From: Cervus elaphus
Taxonomy: Eukaryota; Chordata; Mammalia; Artiodactyla; Cervidae
DNA length: 64,000 nucleotides
NCBI RefSeq assembly: GCF_910594005.1
Contig: NC_057848.1
Span: 50,795,616-50,859,615, forward strand
Direction: 5' to 3'
Part shown: piece after piece, positions 46,870 through 58,735 of the stretch
Numbering within the stretch: the stretch's first letter is position 1
How the letters are laid out: the number at the start of each line of letters is the position of its first letter
Program-made: the position numbers and the translations under genes
The notes under the pieces: model-generated
The model's input: only the letters and a program-made list of their open reading frames with translations
What the model was told of the DNA's origin: nothing
Databases searched by the model: none

Positions 46870-47365
46870 TTAGTGTGTACATAGTCTGGTCTTCCACTAC
46901 TTCTATTACCTGATCTTTTTACCATTCTTTCTGTTGTTCACTTGACTCCAGTCACTAGCCTCCTTGAAATCCCTTGGATATACCTAGCCAGCTCTTTAGG
47001 GCCATTGTACATAATGCATTCTTTGCCTATAACACTTTTTCTCACATTGCTTTAGGATTTGCTCTCTCACTTCAAGTAGCTTCTAATGTCACCTTTTCAG
47101 AAAGGCCTTCTCTATTTACTCTCTCAAAAATTGCACTCCCAATTCCCATACCTTCCATTGGCAATCTGTTTCCTTTCTCCTGCCTTATTTGTCTTCATCA
47201 TTACCTCACATATATGAAAATATTCAGTGTTTATTTATCTTCATAAAATTTAAGCTACATGAAAATGAGGACATTCTCCATTTGTTTATTGTTGTGTCAC
47301 CAATGCCCAGACCAGTAAACAGCATATCTTAAGTGCTCAATAAATACTTCTGAATAAATAAATGG
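46870..47365 (+). mobile_element. L2 LINE 3' end
   Basis: L2 order: cttctaatgtcacc, gaaaggccttctct, gcactcccaattccc, tgccttatttgtcttc, then tgaaaatgaggacattc and the terminal cagcatatcttaagtgctcaat and aaataaatgg. Ancient and non-coding. Confidence 0.75.
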
Positions 47366-47673
47366 ATATTAGTAAATGAGGTAACATTTACCTCTTCATA
47401 CTTTGAAAAATATTAAAATTGTACAGCTGCCACTTTCCTCATCTCCTTTGTCAACTCTTCCCCATTAATTTCCTTCTTCCTTATATAAGGTAAATATAGC
47501 TATGAAGTGTATATTTTAAAACTCTTTTAGGAATTGAAAGGAGCTTCATATTGCTGTCACTTACGACTCAACTTGAATGCTTAATATTTATTTTCTCCAA
47601 CATTGGAAATATAAATGTATATATTTAATGATGTATATATATATATATTTATATATGTACAAATATATGCATA
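47366..47673. other. Intergenic with a TA microsatellite
   Basis: A TATATA tract (about 47610-47672) lies directly before the MER2 target site. No gene. Confidence 0.6.
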
Positions 47674-48018
47674 CAGTTGGCTCTCTCTATCTACAAGTTC
47701 CACAATCATGGGTCCAATCAACTGTCGATCAAAATACTTTTTAAAAATTCCAGAAAGTCCCAAAAAACAAAACTTGCAGTTGCAGTACACTGGCAAATAT
47801 TTACATAACATTTACATTGTATTTACAAATACTTACATAGCGTTTACATTGTATTAGGTATTATAAGTAATTTAGAGATGACTTAAAGTATATAGGAGGA
47901 TGTGTCTAGGTTATATGCAAATACTTCACCATTTTATGCAAGAGACTCGAGCAATCATGGATTTTGGTATCCTTGGGGAGTCCTGAAAGAATCCCCCACA
48001 GATACCAAGGGACAACTG
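47674..48018 (+). mobile_element. MER2 (TcMar-Tigger MITE), complete
   Basis: 345 bp, from cagttggctctctctatc to agggacaactg, flanked by TA (47672-47673, 48019-48020). Interior words (aattccagaaagtccc, tttacattgtattaggtatt, agatgacttaaagtata, ggttatatgcaaatact) match MER2. The length equals that of a full element. Confidence 0.93.
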
Positions 48019-48020
48019 TA

Positions 48021-49708
48021 TGTATATACAAACACACACAGATAAAAATGTATTTCTATTTCCTCGGGTTCTAAACTTGGATACTATGGTAATGAAGCTA
48101 TCTTCTCTGATTTTATGCTCATTCATATTGGTTTGCTTCGTTCAGAAAAGGGAAAGAAAAGCAAGGAAAACTGCTCAGTGGTTCCAGGTGGCCTACTTAA
48201 CGTGGATCAGCCATCTCATATGTCTATATTGATTAAAAGAAGCAAAACCATATGGGTAGCTTAAAAGTAAACATTTTTTTCTAAGTCTCTCATTTACCAT
48301 ATCTGTAATCTCTACTAGCCACACAAGCAATATTCACAGAACATTTTCTTACTTTGTAAACTTTTGTATTATTTATTCATGACATTTGTATATAAAAGTA
48401 GTGACATCCTTTCTCAATGAGATGTCACTAATCCTAGAATATACATTAATGATATGAGATAGAATTCAGTCCTGAATTCAGATAACCACTGACTGACCTT
48501 GTCTACTCAGCAATTTTTCTTCTTTCTCTGCTCCACTTTTATTTATTCATTTATTTTTAGGTATATTTTTTTATTTATTAATTTATTTTAGGAAATCTGG
48601 CCATCTCTCTCCAATTGTAATCATACATTCCATAGTTGAAATTCTGAGAATCTGATTTTTCAGTGGACATTTTAAGGCTTTAAAAGATTGAATATGGATC
48701 AGTGCCACAGCACAATTATGCTTTCAAAAGGGCTTTTAGGGATCTTCTCCTATCAGTTGCTTTTCAGTGTGGATCCCTTTGGTCTTCTCTTGGATGAGCT
48801 GTAGCCTTGCTCTTTAGTACCAATCAATCTCTTTTTTTTTTTCTTTTTTAAGACAGGAGGCACTTTGAAATTGGCAACCACTTGAAATCACTGATCAAAG
48901 TATGCCATGGATTGTTTCCAGTGAACTGCATCTGCATCTACGATCACTGGCTTCCAAGAGATATTTCCTAACACAGCAGCAAAACTGGCTCAGACACTGG
49001 TCACAGGCCAACTACCTTGAGCTTTGCTCCTATGATGGTTTCTATCAAAGGCCACTGAGTGGTTTTTGATGGCACTTTGACTTCTTTCATAATGCAAGGA
49101 AAGTGGAAGTTCATCTTCTATAAATAACTGCATCTATTTAAAAGTACCAAGCTAACTACTTTTCAAGCCAAGCAATACTAATATATCCTTGGTATATATC
49201 AAGTGGTTTTCTGATATTGAAAAGTGATTCAAGAGAAAAGTTGCATATTTTCTGGAAAGAAACTGGTTTTCAAATTTAAATTAACGTGTTTATATTTTAG
49301 TTTAAGACCTATTTAAAAATCCACAAAGTTTTAAATGGTGCTTCTGCTAAAATTGGGTTTCCAGGTTATTTGTTTGTTATTTTGACCAATGACCATTATT
49401 TCTACGATCAGTTGTCAGTCTCTGTATCAGTATTATAGATCAATTAACTTTTAGGAAGAACAAGTAAAAATCATGTATCAGTTTTGCACGATGAAAAAAA
49501 TAATCAAGCAACAATGACTCTGAAAATGTAAAGTCTCTAGTAAAGAGAGTAAACAACCAGATATTAAATTAAATATGTGGGAAAATGGAGGTCATTTATA
49601 GGCATATTCTACATGTCTGCTGATGTTTGATATATACTCACCAAAGTAAATACAAATAGGAATGTAGATACCCTGTCACTCTGGAAAACAAATGATTAAG
49701 ACACAGAT
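48021..49708. other. Intergenic, no firm gene
   Basis: AT-rich DNA. At 48832-48850 a T-rich run lies beside 250 bases that could read as a short minus-strand protein remnant (start near 49090), but I recognise no parent gene and there is no TSD. Confidence 0.45.
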
Positions 49709-49961
49709 GGGACTTCCCTGGTGCTCCAGTGGGTGGGACTCTGTCTTGCAGTGTAGGGGATGTGGGTTTGATCCCTGGTGGGGGAACTCAGATCCCACAT
49801 GCTGCAGAGCAACTAAGCTCTTGCGCCACAACCACTGCACCCATGTGCTCCAGAGCCCATGTGCCATGACTAGAGAGTCTGTGTACCACAACAAAAGATC
49901 CTGTGTGATGCAACAAAGATCCCACATGCCACAACTACAGTCAAATAAATAAGCTTTTTAA
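49709..49961 (+). mobile_element. CHR-type SINE
   Basis: gggacttccctggtgctccagt head, gatccctggtgggggaactc, repeated acaacc/gcaacaaagat words, and a tcaaataaataagc tail. Confidence 0.92.
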
Positions 49962-50454
49962 GCCATATATTCTGTTTTTATATAGATTTAAAATCCATAT
50001 TGACAAATTTTGAGCTCCAAGATCTCTACAGACATAGCATTTAAGTAGTTTTCTGCTGAAAAGTCATCCTGATTTTCAAAGTGATGATTCATTATAATAA
50101 AATTATTTTAGAAATCAACACACAAAGTAAAATATGTAATTAAAAATATCTTTAAAACAATTCAAGCTTCTAAATATCCTGTCACATTTCATCAACTGAA
50201 ATATTTATGTCAAAAGCTATATGTTTTTAACACACAAGTAAGAAAAAAGTGATGAAAAGATTTGGCTTTTTTTTTTATGGGTGGAATATTTCCCCTCAAA
50301 ATTCATATTTTGAATCATTAACCCACAATTTTTTGTATTTGGAGATGGGAATTTAGAGAGGTAATGTTAGGTAAGATTAGACAAGATCATAAGTGTGGGG
50401 CCCTCATGAGAGGATTGGTGTCCTTGTAAGAAGAAACATTAAAAACCTAGCTTC

Positions 50455-50458
<4 letters not shown>

Positions 50459-50534
<76 letters not shown>
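50459..50534. repeat. (GT)38 microsatellite
   Basis: A perfect GT tract of 76 bases in the MLT1 LTR, the longest pure microsatellite in the window. It yields meaningless poly-Cys-Val and poly-Thr-His ORFs in its frames. Likely highly length-polymorphic. Confidence 0.98.
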
Positions 50535-50535
<1 letters not shown>

Positions 50536-51131
50536 TCCCTGTCTCTTCTCCTCTCCTCTCCTTTCTCCTTTTTTCTTACAATTCTGGTGCATGCATACAC
50601 ACACACAATGAGAAAAGAGCATATGAGAGCACAGCAAAAAGGTGGCTATCTGGAAGCCATGAAGAAGCCAGAAATTATGAGAACTAATAAATGAATTCAT
50701 CAAGGCTGCATGATACAAGATTAATTTAGAGAAATCTTTTGCAATTCTATAAACTAATAGTGAAATATCAAGAGAGGAAGTAAAAAAATCCCATTTATAC
50801 ATACATCCAAAAAAGACTCTAGGAATAAACTTAACCAAGGTGAAAAAAACATATACTGAAAACTATAAAACATTGATAAAGGAAACTGAAGGTGATACAG
50901 AGAAAAGATAGCTCATGCTCTTAGACTGGAAGAAGTAATAGTATTAACATGGCCATACTACCCAAGCAATCTACAGGTTTAATGTAATTCCTATCAAAAT
51001 ATTCAGAACATTTTTACAAAACTAGGACAAGTAATACTAAAATTTATTTTGAACTACAAAAAAAAACCCAAATGCCAAAGCAATCTTGAGAAAAAAGAGC
51101 AAAGCAGAAGATATAGCTTTCTCAGATATCA

Positions 51132-51976
51132 GTTCAGTTCAGTTCAGTCACTCAGTCGTGTCCAACTCTGTGACCGAATGAACTGCAGCACGCCAGGCCT
51201 CCCTGTCCATCACCAACTCCCAGAGACCATCCAAAACCATGTCCACTGAGTCAGTGATGCCATCCAACATCTCATCCTCTGTCTGTCGTCCCCTTCTCCT
51301 CCCACCCTCAATCTTTCCCAGCATCAGGGTCTTTTCAAATGAGTCAGCTCTTCGCATCAGGTGGCCAAAGTATTGGAGTTTCAGAGTCAACACCAGTCCT
51401 TCCAATGAACACCCAGGACTGATCTCCTTTAGGATGGACTGGTTGGATCTCCTTGCAGTCCAAAGAACTCTCAATAGTCTTCTCCAACACCACAGTTCAA
51501 AAGCATCAATTCTTCAGTGTTCGGCCCTCCTTATAGTCCAACTCTCACATCCATATATGACCACTGGAAAAACCATAGCCTTGACTAGATGGACCTTTGT
51601 TTGCAAAGTAATGTCTCTGCTTTTTAATATGCTGCCCAGGTTGGTCATAACTTTCCTTCCAAGGAGCAAGCGTCTTTTAATTTCATGGCTGCAGTCAACA
51701 TCTGCAGTGATTTTGGAGCCCAAAAAAATAAAGTCAGCCACTGTTCCCACTGTTTCCCCATCTATTTGTCATGAAGTGATGGGACTGGATGCCATGATCT
51801 TAGTTTTCTGAATGTTGAGCTTTAAGCCAACTTTTTCACTCTCCTCTTTCACTTTCATCAAGAGGCTCTTTAGTTCTTCCCTTTCTACCATAAGGGTGGT
51901 GTCATCTGCATATCTGAGGTTATTGATATTTCTCCCGGCAATCTTGATTCCAGCTTGTGCTTCCTCCAGCCCCACG
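51132..51976 (-). mobile_element. BovB 3' fragment, minus strand, with 14-bp TSD
   Basis: Opens with cagttcagttcagtc (reverse of the BovB tail). The minus strand still holds the YADD region (51769-51975 ORF) and the segment after it (51514-51750 ORF) in different frames. TSD tttctcagatatca / tttctcagacatca at 51118-51131 and 51977-51990, with one change. Confidence 0.95.
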
Positions 51977-51989
51977 TTTCTCAGACATC

Positions 51990-52062
51990 AGACTATACAA
52001 TACTATAGTATAGATATATACTATAGTATAGTATATATACTATAGACATCAGACTATACTAT
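51990..52062. repeat. AT palindrome cluster with a small direct duplication
   Basis: Near-palindromic words of the actatagtat and atatatactatag type are stacked here. agacatcagactata occurs at 51983 and again near 52045, so a tandem duplication followed by expansion is likely. Confidence 0.75.
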
Positions 52063-52922
52063 AAATCTACAGTAATCAAAATAGTGTGGTACGGGTACAA
52101 AACAGACATATACATCAATGGAACAGAATGAAGATCTCAGAAATAAACCAGCATAACTAAAGTCAGTTAACCTATGACAAAGGAGCTAACAATATGCAAT
52201 GGAGAAAATACAGTCTCTTCAACAGCTGGTGCCTGGAAAACAGGACAGCCACGTGTAAAATGATGAAATTATAACACACCCCACATGATACACAAAAATT
52301 AATTCAAAATGGTCTAAAGACCTATTTGTAAGAACTGAGACCACAACACTTCTAGAAGAGAATACAAGCAAAATACTCTTTACATAAGTTGCAACGATAT
52401 TTTCTTAATTTCCTAAGGCAAAGGAAATAAAAGCAAAAATAAATGCTAGACCTAATTAAACTTAAAAACAATTGCACAGCAAAGGAAACCATCAACAAAA
52501 TGAAAAGACAAGACACAGAATGGGAGAAAATATTTGCAAATAATGTGACTGACAAAGGGTTAATCACCAAAATATACAAATAGCTCGTGCAGCTCAATAT
52601 CAAAAGAACAATCCAACCAGAAATTGGGTGGAAGACCTGAACAGATATTTTTTTCCAAAGAAGATACACAGCTAACTGGCACATGAATACATGCTAAAAT
52701 TTGCTAATTATTAGAGAAATGCAAATCAAAACCACAATGACATATCACCCTGCACCTGTCAGAATGGCTATTATCAAAAAGTCTACAAATAACAAATGTT
52801 GGCCAGAATGTGGAGAAAAGGGGACCGTCAGACACTCTTGGTGGGAATATAAACTAGTGGAACTAATATATTAAACAGTATGGAGGTTCTTCAAAAAACT
52901 GAAACTAGAACTACCATATGAT

Positions 52923-53137
52923 TGAGCTTCCCTGGTGGCTCAGTGGTAAAGAATCTGCCTGAAACGCAGGAGACCTGGGTGCAATCCCTGGGTCAGGAAG
53001 ATCCCCTGGAGGAGGGAATGGCAACCCATTCCACTATTCTTGCCTGGAGAATTCCAAAGACAGAGGAGCCTCCCGGGCTACAGTGCATGAGGTTGCAAAG
53101 AGTCAGACACGACTGAGCAACTAACACTTTCACTTGC
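52923..53137 (+). mobile_element. Bov-tA SINE with 10-bp TSD, inside L1
   Basis: Complete, with gagcttccctggtggctcag head and ctttcacttgc tail. Perfect TSD accatatgat at 52913-52922 and 53138-53147. Confidence 0.96.
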
Positions 53138-54165
53138 ACCATATGATACAATAATTCCACTTTTGAGTATATATCCAGAAAAAAAAAACACTAATTGAAG
53201 AAGATACATGCACATATGTCCCAATATTCATAGCAGCACTATTCACAATAGTAAAAACATGAAAGCAACCAAAGTGCCCATCAAGAGATGAATAAAGAAG
53301 ATGTGGTATGAATGTGTGTGCACACAGATACACACAATGAAATATTACTCAGTCATAAAAAATAAAATAGTGCCATCTGTAGCAATCTGGATGGGCCTAG
53401 AGAATATTATACTTAGTGAAATAAGTCAAAGACAAATACTGTATGATTTTATTTATATGTGGAATCTAAAAAATAAAATGAATGTAGGTACAAAACAGAA
53501 ACAGATTCACAGACATAGAAAACAAACTTGTGGTTACCAAAGGGGAAGATCAGGGGAAGGCTAAATTAGGAGTATTGGAATAATAGATACCAACTACTAC
53601 AAAAAAAAATAGAAAAGCAATACGCATTTACTGTATGGTATAGGAAATTATGCCTAATATCTTTTAATAACATATAATGGAATATAATTGCAAAAATACT
53701 TAATCACATTGCTGTATACATTAACACTATATTATAAAGCAACTATACTTCAATTATAAAAAATGTAAGAATTAAAGCTCTCATCAGGAACCAAATGGTC
53801 TGGCATCTGGATTTTGGACTTCCCAGCCTCCAATACTGTGAGAAATAAATTTCTGTTGTTTAACCCTTCTGGTATATGGTATTTTGTTAGGACAGTCTGA
53901 GCTATTACAGTTTGCTAAAAAGTACAGAGGAAGAAGTAAACCAGAACACCTTTTCATTTAACTTAGAAATGAGAGTCCCTATTTCTTTGTCTCTACACTC
54001 TTCAGGGGGCATTTTTGTTTTGTTTTGCTTTGTTTTAAATCAATGGTGAGTAACTCCTTAAAATGCTGTTCTAAGAAAAGTCACTAATACTATTTTATTA
54101 TTTCATGAAAAACACTGTAGCTTGGTGTGGTAAGAACAAAAGAGACATTTTAAAGATAAGTATTG

Positions 54166-54343
54166 TGATCCGACCTGGTGCACTGGGAAGACCCAGAGGA
54201 ATCGGGTGGAGAGGGAGGTGGGAGGGGGGATCGGGATGGGGAATACGTGTAAATCTATGGCTGATTCATATCAATGTATGACAAAACCCACTGAAATGTT
54301 GTGAAGTAATTAGCCTCCAACTAATAAAAAAATAAATAAAAAA
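54166..54343 (+). mobile_element. Young L1_BT 3' end (178 bp) with 15-bp TSD
   Basis: Nearly identical to the 3'UTR of the full-length L1 (only a few differences over about 125 bases), including the G-rich tract. It then continues past cccactg for about 35 bases that include agtaattagcctccaac and ends in an AATAAA-rich tail. Perfect TSD taaagataagtattg at 54151-54165 and 54344-54358. Confidence 0.96.
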
Positions 54344-54475
54344 TAAAGATAAGTATTGGATGCAAATATCTTTAAGAAGCAATGGAAGAAACTGATACTG
54401 AGTGCTGTTTCAAATACTGCACTACATAATATATGTTTAATACTTACAGAAACTCCTTTTAGAAATGAGGAAACT

Positions 54476-55968
54476 AGTTCAGTTCAGTTAAGTCGCTCAG
54501 TCGTGTCTGACTCTTTGAGACCAAATGAACCTCAGCACGCCAGGCCTCCCTGTCCATCACCAACTCCCAGAGTCCACCCATACCCATCGAGTCAGTGATG
54601 CCATCCAACATCTCATCCTCTGTCGTCCCCTTCTCCTCCTGCCCTCAATCTTTCCCAGCATCAGGGTCTTTTCAAATGAGTCAGCTCTTCGCATCAGGTG
54701 GCCAAAGTATTGGAGTTTCAGCTTCAACATCAGTCCTTCCAGTGAACACCCAGGACTGATCTCCTTGCAGGCTGGATCTCCTTGCAGTCCAAGGGACTCT
54801 CAAGAGTCTTCTCCAACACCACAGTTCTAAAGCATCAATTCTTTGGCACTCAGCTTTCTTCACAGTCCAACTCTCACATCCACACACTACCACTGGAAAA
54901 ACCATAGCCTTGACCAGATGGACCTTTGCTGACAAAGTAATGTCTCTGCTTTTTAATATGCTATCTAGGTTGGTCATAACTTTCCTTCCAAGGAGTAAGC
55001 ATCTTTTAATTTCATGGCTGCAGTCACCATCTGCAGTGATTTTGGAGCCCAGAAAAATAAAGTCTGACACTGTTTCTCACTGTCTCCCCATCTATTTCCC
55101 ATGAGGTGATGGGACCAGATGCCATGATCTTAGTTTTCTGAATGTTAAGTTTTAAGCCAACTTTTTCACTCTCCTCTTTCACTTTCATCAAGAGGCTTTT
55201 TAGTTCCTCTTCACTCTCTGCCCTAAGGGTGGTGTCATCTGCATATCTGAGGTTATTGATATTTCTCCCAGCAATCTTGATTCCAGCTTGTGCTTCCTCC
55301 AGCCCAGCATTTCTCATGATGTACTCTGCCTATAAGTTAAATAAGCAGGGTGACAATATACAGCCTTGACGTACTCCTTTTCCTATTTGAAACCAGTATG
55401 TTGTTCCATGTCCAGTTCTAACTGTTGCTTCCTGACCTGCATACAGGTTTCCCAAGAGGCAGGTCAGGTGGTCTGGTATTCCTATCTCTTTCAGAATTTT
55501 CCACAGTTTGTTGTGATCCACACAGTCAAAGGCTTTGGCACAGTCAATAAAGCAGAAATAGATGTTTTTCTGGAACTCTCTTGCTTTATCAATGATCCAG
55601 CAGATGTTGGCAATTTGATCTCTGGTTCCTCTGCCTTTCCTAAAACCAGTTTGAACATCTGGAAGTTCACGGTTCACGTATTGCTGAAGCCTGGCTTGGA
55701 GAATTTTGAGCATTACTTTACTAGCGTGTGAGATGAGTGCAAGTGTGCAGTAGTTTGAGCATTCTTTGGCATTGCCTTTCTTAGGGATTAGAATGAAAAC
55801 GGACCTTTTCCAGTCCTGTGGCCACTGCTGAGTGTTCCAAATTTGCTGACATATTGACTGTAGCACTTTCACAGCATCATCTTTCAAGATTTGAAATAGC
55901 TCAACTGGAATTCCATCTCCTCCACTAGCTTTGTTTGTGGTAATGCTTCCTAAGGCCCACTTGACTAG
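54476..55968 (-). mobile_element. BovB, longest copy, minus strand
   Basis: About 1.5 kb covering most of the reverse transcriptase and the 3' end. The minus strand at 55330-56016 is open for 228 codons and keeps the first RT catalytic region (FIDCAKAFD, plus-strand about 55525-55551) and the LIPKKGN and GFRKGRGTRDQ stretches. The next frame (55024-55317) holds the YADD region (about 55228-55245). At least one frameshift near 55325 and further stops break it. It is inactive. The 5' edge is near 55968. Confidence 0.95.
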
Positions 55969-56578
55969 AGTAGCTTGCAAAACCATAGACCTAATAAATG
56001 AGAGTCTGGAATACAATTTATGTTACCCAAAGCCCTGTTTTCTTTCCACCAAGCCATATTACCTCTCAAAGCATGCACAGTATTTGTTAGTGCTCAATCT
56101 ATCATACAATTGGGAGACTCTGTGGGGCTTAATGTCTTCATCTTCTCCTAAGTGAACAATAGATTTAAGTTGCCTTGGGACATTACTTTTCAAGTTTCAT
56201 TGTATTCATTCTCAGTGACCCCAAGTTTATATTGTTTGAGAATATTATGCCATTTAATGTAGTAGTTTAGAATAAGGACTGATACAGTGCTCCTGGGTTC
56301 AAGTCTCAACTCTATCTCTATTTAAATAATATTTTATCCCTCTTGGTTAACATATGTAAAAAGCCTAAAATAATAGTATATAACTCAGAGAATTTTTGTG
56401 AGGATTAAGAGAGGTATTATATCTATAGTATTTATAAGAGCGCCTATTAATCCAGGCATATAAAAGCTATAAAACTATATAAACTAGTCATTGTCATTAT
56501 TATAAATGATCTAAAAGCTTTTTCCTCTTCTTATAGAAAAAAGAAGATACCTATATGATTTTTAAATAGATGGACTTT
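55969..56578. other. Intergenic, no gene seen
   Basis: AT-rich, no named element. Confidence 0.5.
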
Positions 56579-56695
56579 ATTTTTATTTATTTGACTGTAT
56601 GGCATGTGGGATCACAGTTCCCCAGCCAGTATTCAAACCCATGCACCCCATAATGGAAGCACGGAGTTTCAACTACTAGACTGCCAGGGAAGTCC
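56579..56695 (-). mobile_element. CHR-type SINE head, minus strand
   Basis: Plus strand ends ctgccagggaagtcc, the reverse complement of the SINE head. The internal B-box region is readable. About 115 bp, truncated. Confidence 0.85.
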
Positions 56696-57216
56696 TTAGA
56701 TGGATTTTAAACAATGAGTATTTTTATCTGAGAGTCTTAGACTGGTTGGGGCAAACATAGTGTTGGTAATGTAAAGATTACATGTTCTGTGAAACTGAGC
56801 CCTTTATTGTCAATTTAGTTGTTGCCTGCAATAAAAAATGAGATTTTTTTCAGTATTTCATTTCCAGGATCTCAAGTAGTGCCTAGTATACTTGCATTTT
56901 TAAATTAATTTTATCAAAATGCTTGTTCTTATTACATGTAGATTTGTATGTGTGTCTCTGGGGTGGATAACTTGAAAATTGTTGAAGAGGTCTCATAAGA
57001 CTTTGATTTCAAAAGTGCCTCTGCTCTTTGTTTTGTGTCTGTTTCTAAGCAAGTGGTTTAACGTGTGTAAGCCTCAGTTTCGGTAGAAATAACATTTGTC
57101 TGTGTTAAACATGTTTCTAAATTCTGTATTGGATATTTGACATCAATTATTCCCAACCTCTCCATAAGTTCACTAGGTCACAGGGCCAGATTTAATGACC
57201 AAAATTGTTAATATCT
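56696..57216. other. Intergenic, no gene seen
   Basis: No named element or ORF of note. Confidence 0.5.
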
Positions 57217-57511
57217 TCACTCTGAGGTGGAGCTAATGTAATGATAATAGAAATAAGTGTGTTAGTCGCTCAGTCATCTCTGATTCTTTGTGACTTCATG
57301 GACTATAGCTCACCAGACTCCTCTGTCCATGAGATTTTCCAGGCAAGAATACTGACTGGAGTGGGTTGCCAGTTCCTTCTCCAATAGAAATAAAGTGCAC
57401 AACAAATGGGATGTGCTTGAACCATCCCGAAACCACCCCTCCCACACCAGTCCGTGGAAAATTGTCTTCCACAAAATCGGTCCCCAGTGCCAAAAAATTT
57501 GGGGACTACTG
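57217..57511 (+). mobile_element. MER1/Charlie-type hAT fragment, split by a SINE
   Basis: Reads gtaatgataatagaaataa before the SINE and aaagtgcacaacaaatg … tttggggactactg after it, ending in the hAT terminal repeat. 5'-truncated. Same family as 17808-18032. Confidence 0.8.
57257..57382 (-). mobile_element. Bov-A monomer SINE, minus strand, with 11-bp TSD
   Basis: Only the Bov-A body, without the tRNA-like head. TSD aatagaaataa at 57246-57256 and 57383-57393 is perfect, so this short copy is an insertion in its own right. Confidence 0.92.
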
Positions 57512-58057
57512 CAATAAAAGACATCTCCACCTAGTCACATCATAAGGTCACATCATAAGTCACATCATAGTCATAAGGCAGAATCCCAATCCCTCTGCTT
57601 ACTGACTGCTTCATATGATAAGCCTTGTGTGATCCTGCATGGTCTGCTGTGCCTGTCATTTCTTAGGGAACTGTTTTTAAAATTTTCTTTCAATGGAATT
57701 AGCCTATGTCATCATTCAGTCACTTTTAAAAATTAAGATCCTGGTACAATACAAAGTCCTCTGTTGTAAACATATCCCAGTTGTGTATTTAATGAGAAAT
57801 GGAAGCACTTGATAAATGATAAACAGCTTTGTTAATGTAAGTTGCTTATCAAACACCAGTTGAGCTAATTTCCCAATCAAGAATGTATATTCCAATCTCT
57901 TTACTATATAAAACAAAATTAAAATTTATGATTTCTAAGAATTAACTCATTTTATACACACACACGGCATTTGCTGAAACCTCTTCAAAGTTTGTTAGAG
58001 GTTGCATTATTATATGTGCTTGTCAAAATTCATAGAATTAGATCCAAAAGGAGTGAG
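57512..58057. other. Intergenic, no gene seen
   Basis: Has a short tandem of gtcacatcata (57535-57570). No gene. Confidence 0.55.
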
Positions 58058-58735
58058 CAGTTCTCGCTCAGGTGTGTCCAACACTTTGCGACCCCCTGGA
58101 CTGCAGCACGCCAGGCTTCCCTGTCCATCACCAACTCCTGGAGCTTACTCAAACTCATGTCCATAGAGTCGGTGATGCCATCCAACCATCTAATCCTCTG
58201 TCATCCCCTTCTCCTCCTGCCTTCAATCTTTCCCAGCATCAGGGTCTTTTCCAATGAGTCAGTTCTTCACATCAGGTCGCCAAAGTATTGGAGTTTCAGC
58301 TTTAGCATTAGTCCTGAATGAAAGGACTGATTTCCTTTAGGATTGACTGGTTGGCTCTCCTTGCTGTCCAAGGAACTCTCAAGAGTCTTCTCCAACACCA
58401 CAGTTCAAAAGCATCAATTCTTGGCACTCAACTTTCTTTATGGTCCAACTCTCACATCCATACATGACTACTGGAAAAACCGTAGCTTTGACTGGATAGA
58501 CCTTGTTGGCAAAGTAATGTCTCTGCTGTCTAGGTTGGTCATAGCTTTTCTTCCAAGGAGCAAGTGTCTTTTAATTTCACAGCTGCAGACACCATCTGCA
58601 GTGATTTTGGAGCCCTAAAAATAAAGTCTCTCACTGTTTCCATTATTTCCCTGTCTATTTGCCATGAAGTGATGGGACTGGATGCCATGACCTTAGTTTT
58701 CTGAATGTTGAGTTTAAGCCAGCTTTTTCACTTTT
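58058..58735 (-). mobile_element. BovB 3' fragment, minus strand
   Basis: Reverse of the last 680 bp of BovB, with several small deletions. Shorter at the 5' end than the other copies. No open frame of interest. Confidence 0.93.

Larger units (their letters stand above)
50683..53771 (+). mobile_element. 5'-truncated L1 inside MLT1
   Basis: Begins in ORF2 just past the RT active site (ctaataaatgaattc) and runs through the rest of ORF2 and the 3'UTR to a short A-rich tail near 53770. Frames are disrupted. Carries a BovB at 51132-51976 and a Bov-tA at 52923-53137. An old TSD may be aattatga / aattaaag, too decayed to be sure. Confidence 0.88.
50274..53910 (+). mobile_element. MLT1-type MaLR LTR, split by an L1
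   Basis: First half 50274-50682 (cccctcaaaattcatat, aattagacaagatcataa-like words, gagaggattggtgtcc, a CT/GT-rich patch, gaagccatgaagaagcc). Second half 53772-53910 (ctctcatcaggaacc, tttggacttcccagcctcc, aataaatttctgttg, atatggtattttgttag). An L1 of about 3.1 kb lies between. Confidence 0.85.

Noticed and set aside
48840..49100. Possible processed pseudogene on the minus strand next to a T-run
   Set aside because: A short readable minus frame exists, but I could not match it to any protein and saw no TSD.
50404..50838. ORFs with poly-Cys-Val and poly-Thr-His
   Set aside because: They are translations of the GT microsatellite.
51239..51811. 190-codon plus ORF (similar ones at 4015-4422 and 40992-41573)
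   Set aside because: All are antisense shadows of BovB reverse transcriptase, repeated at each copy.
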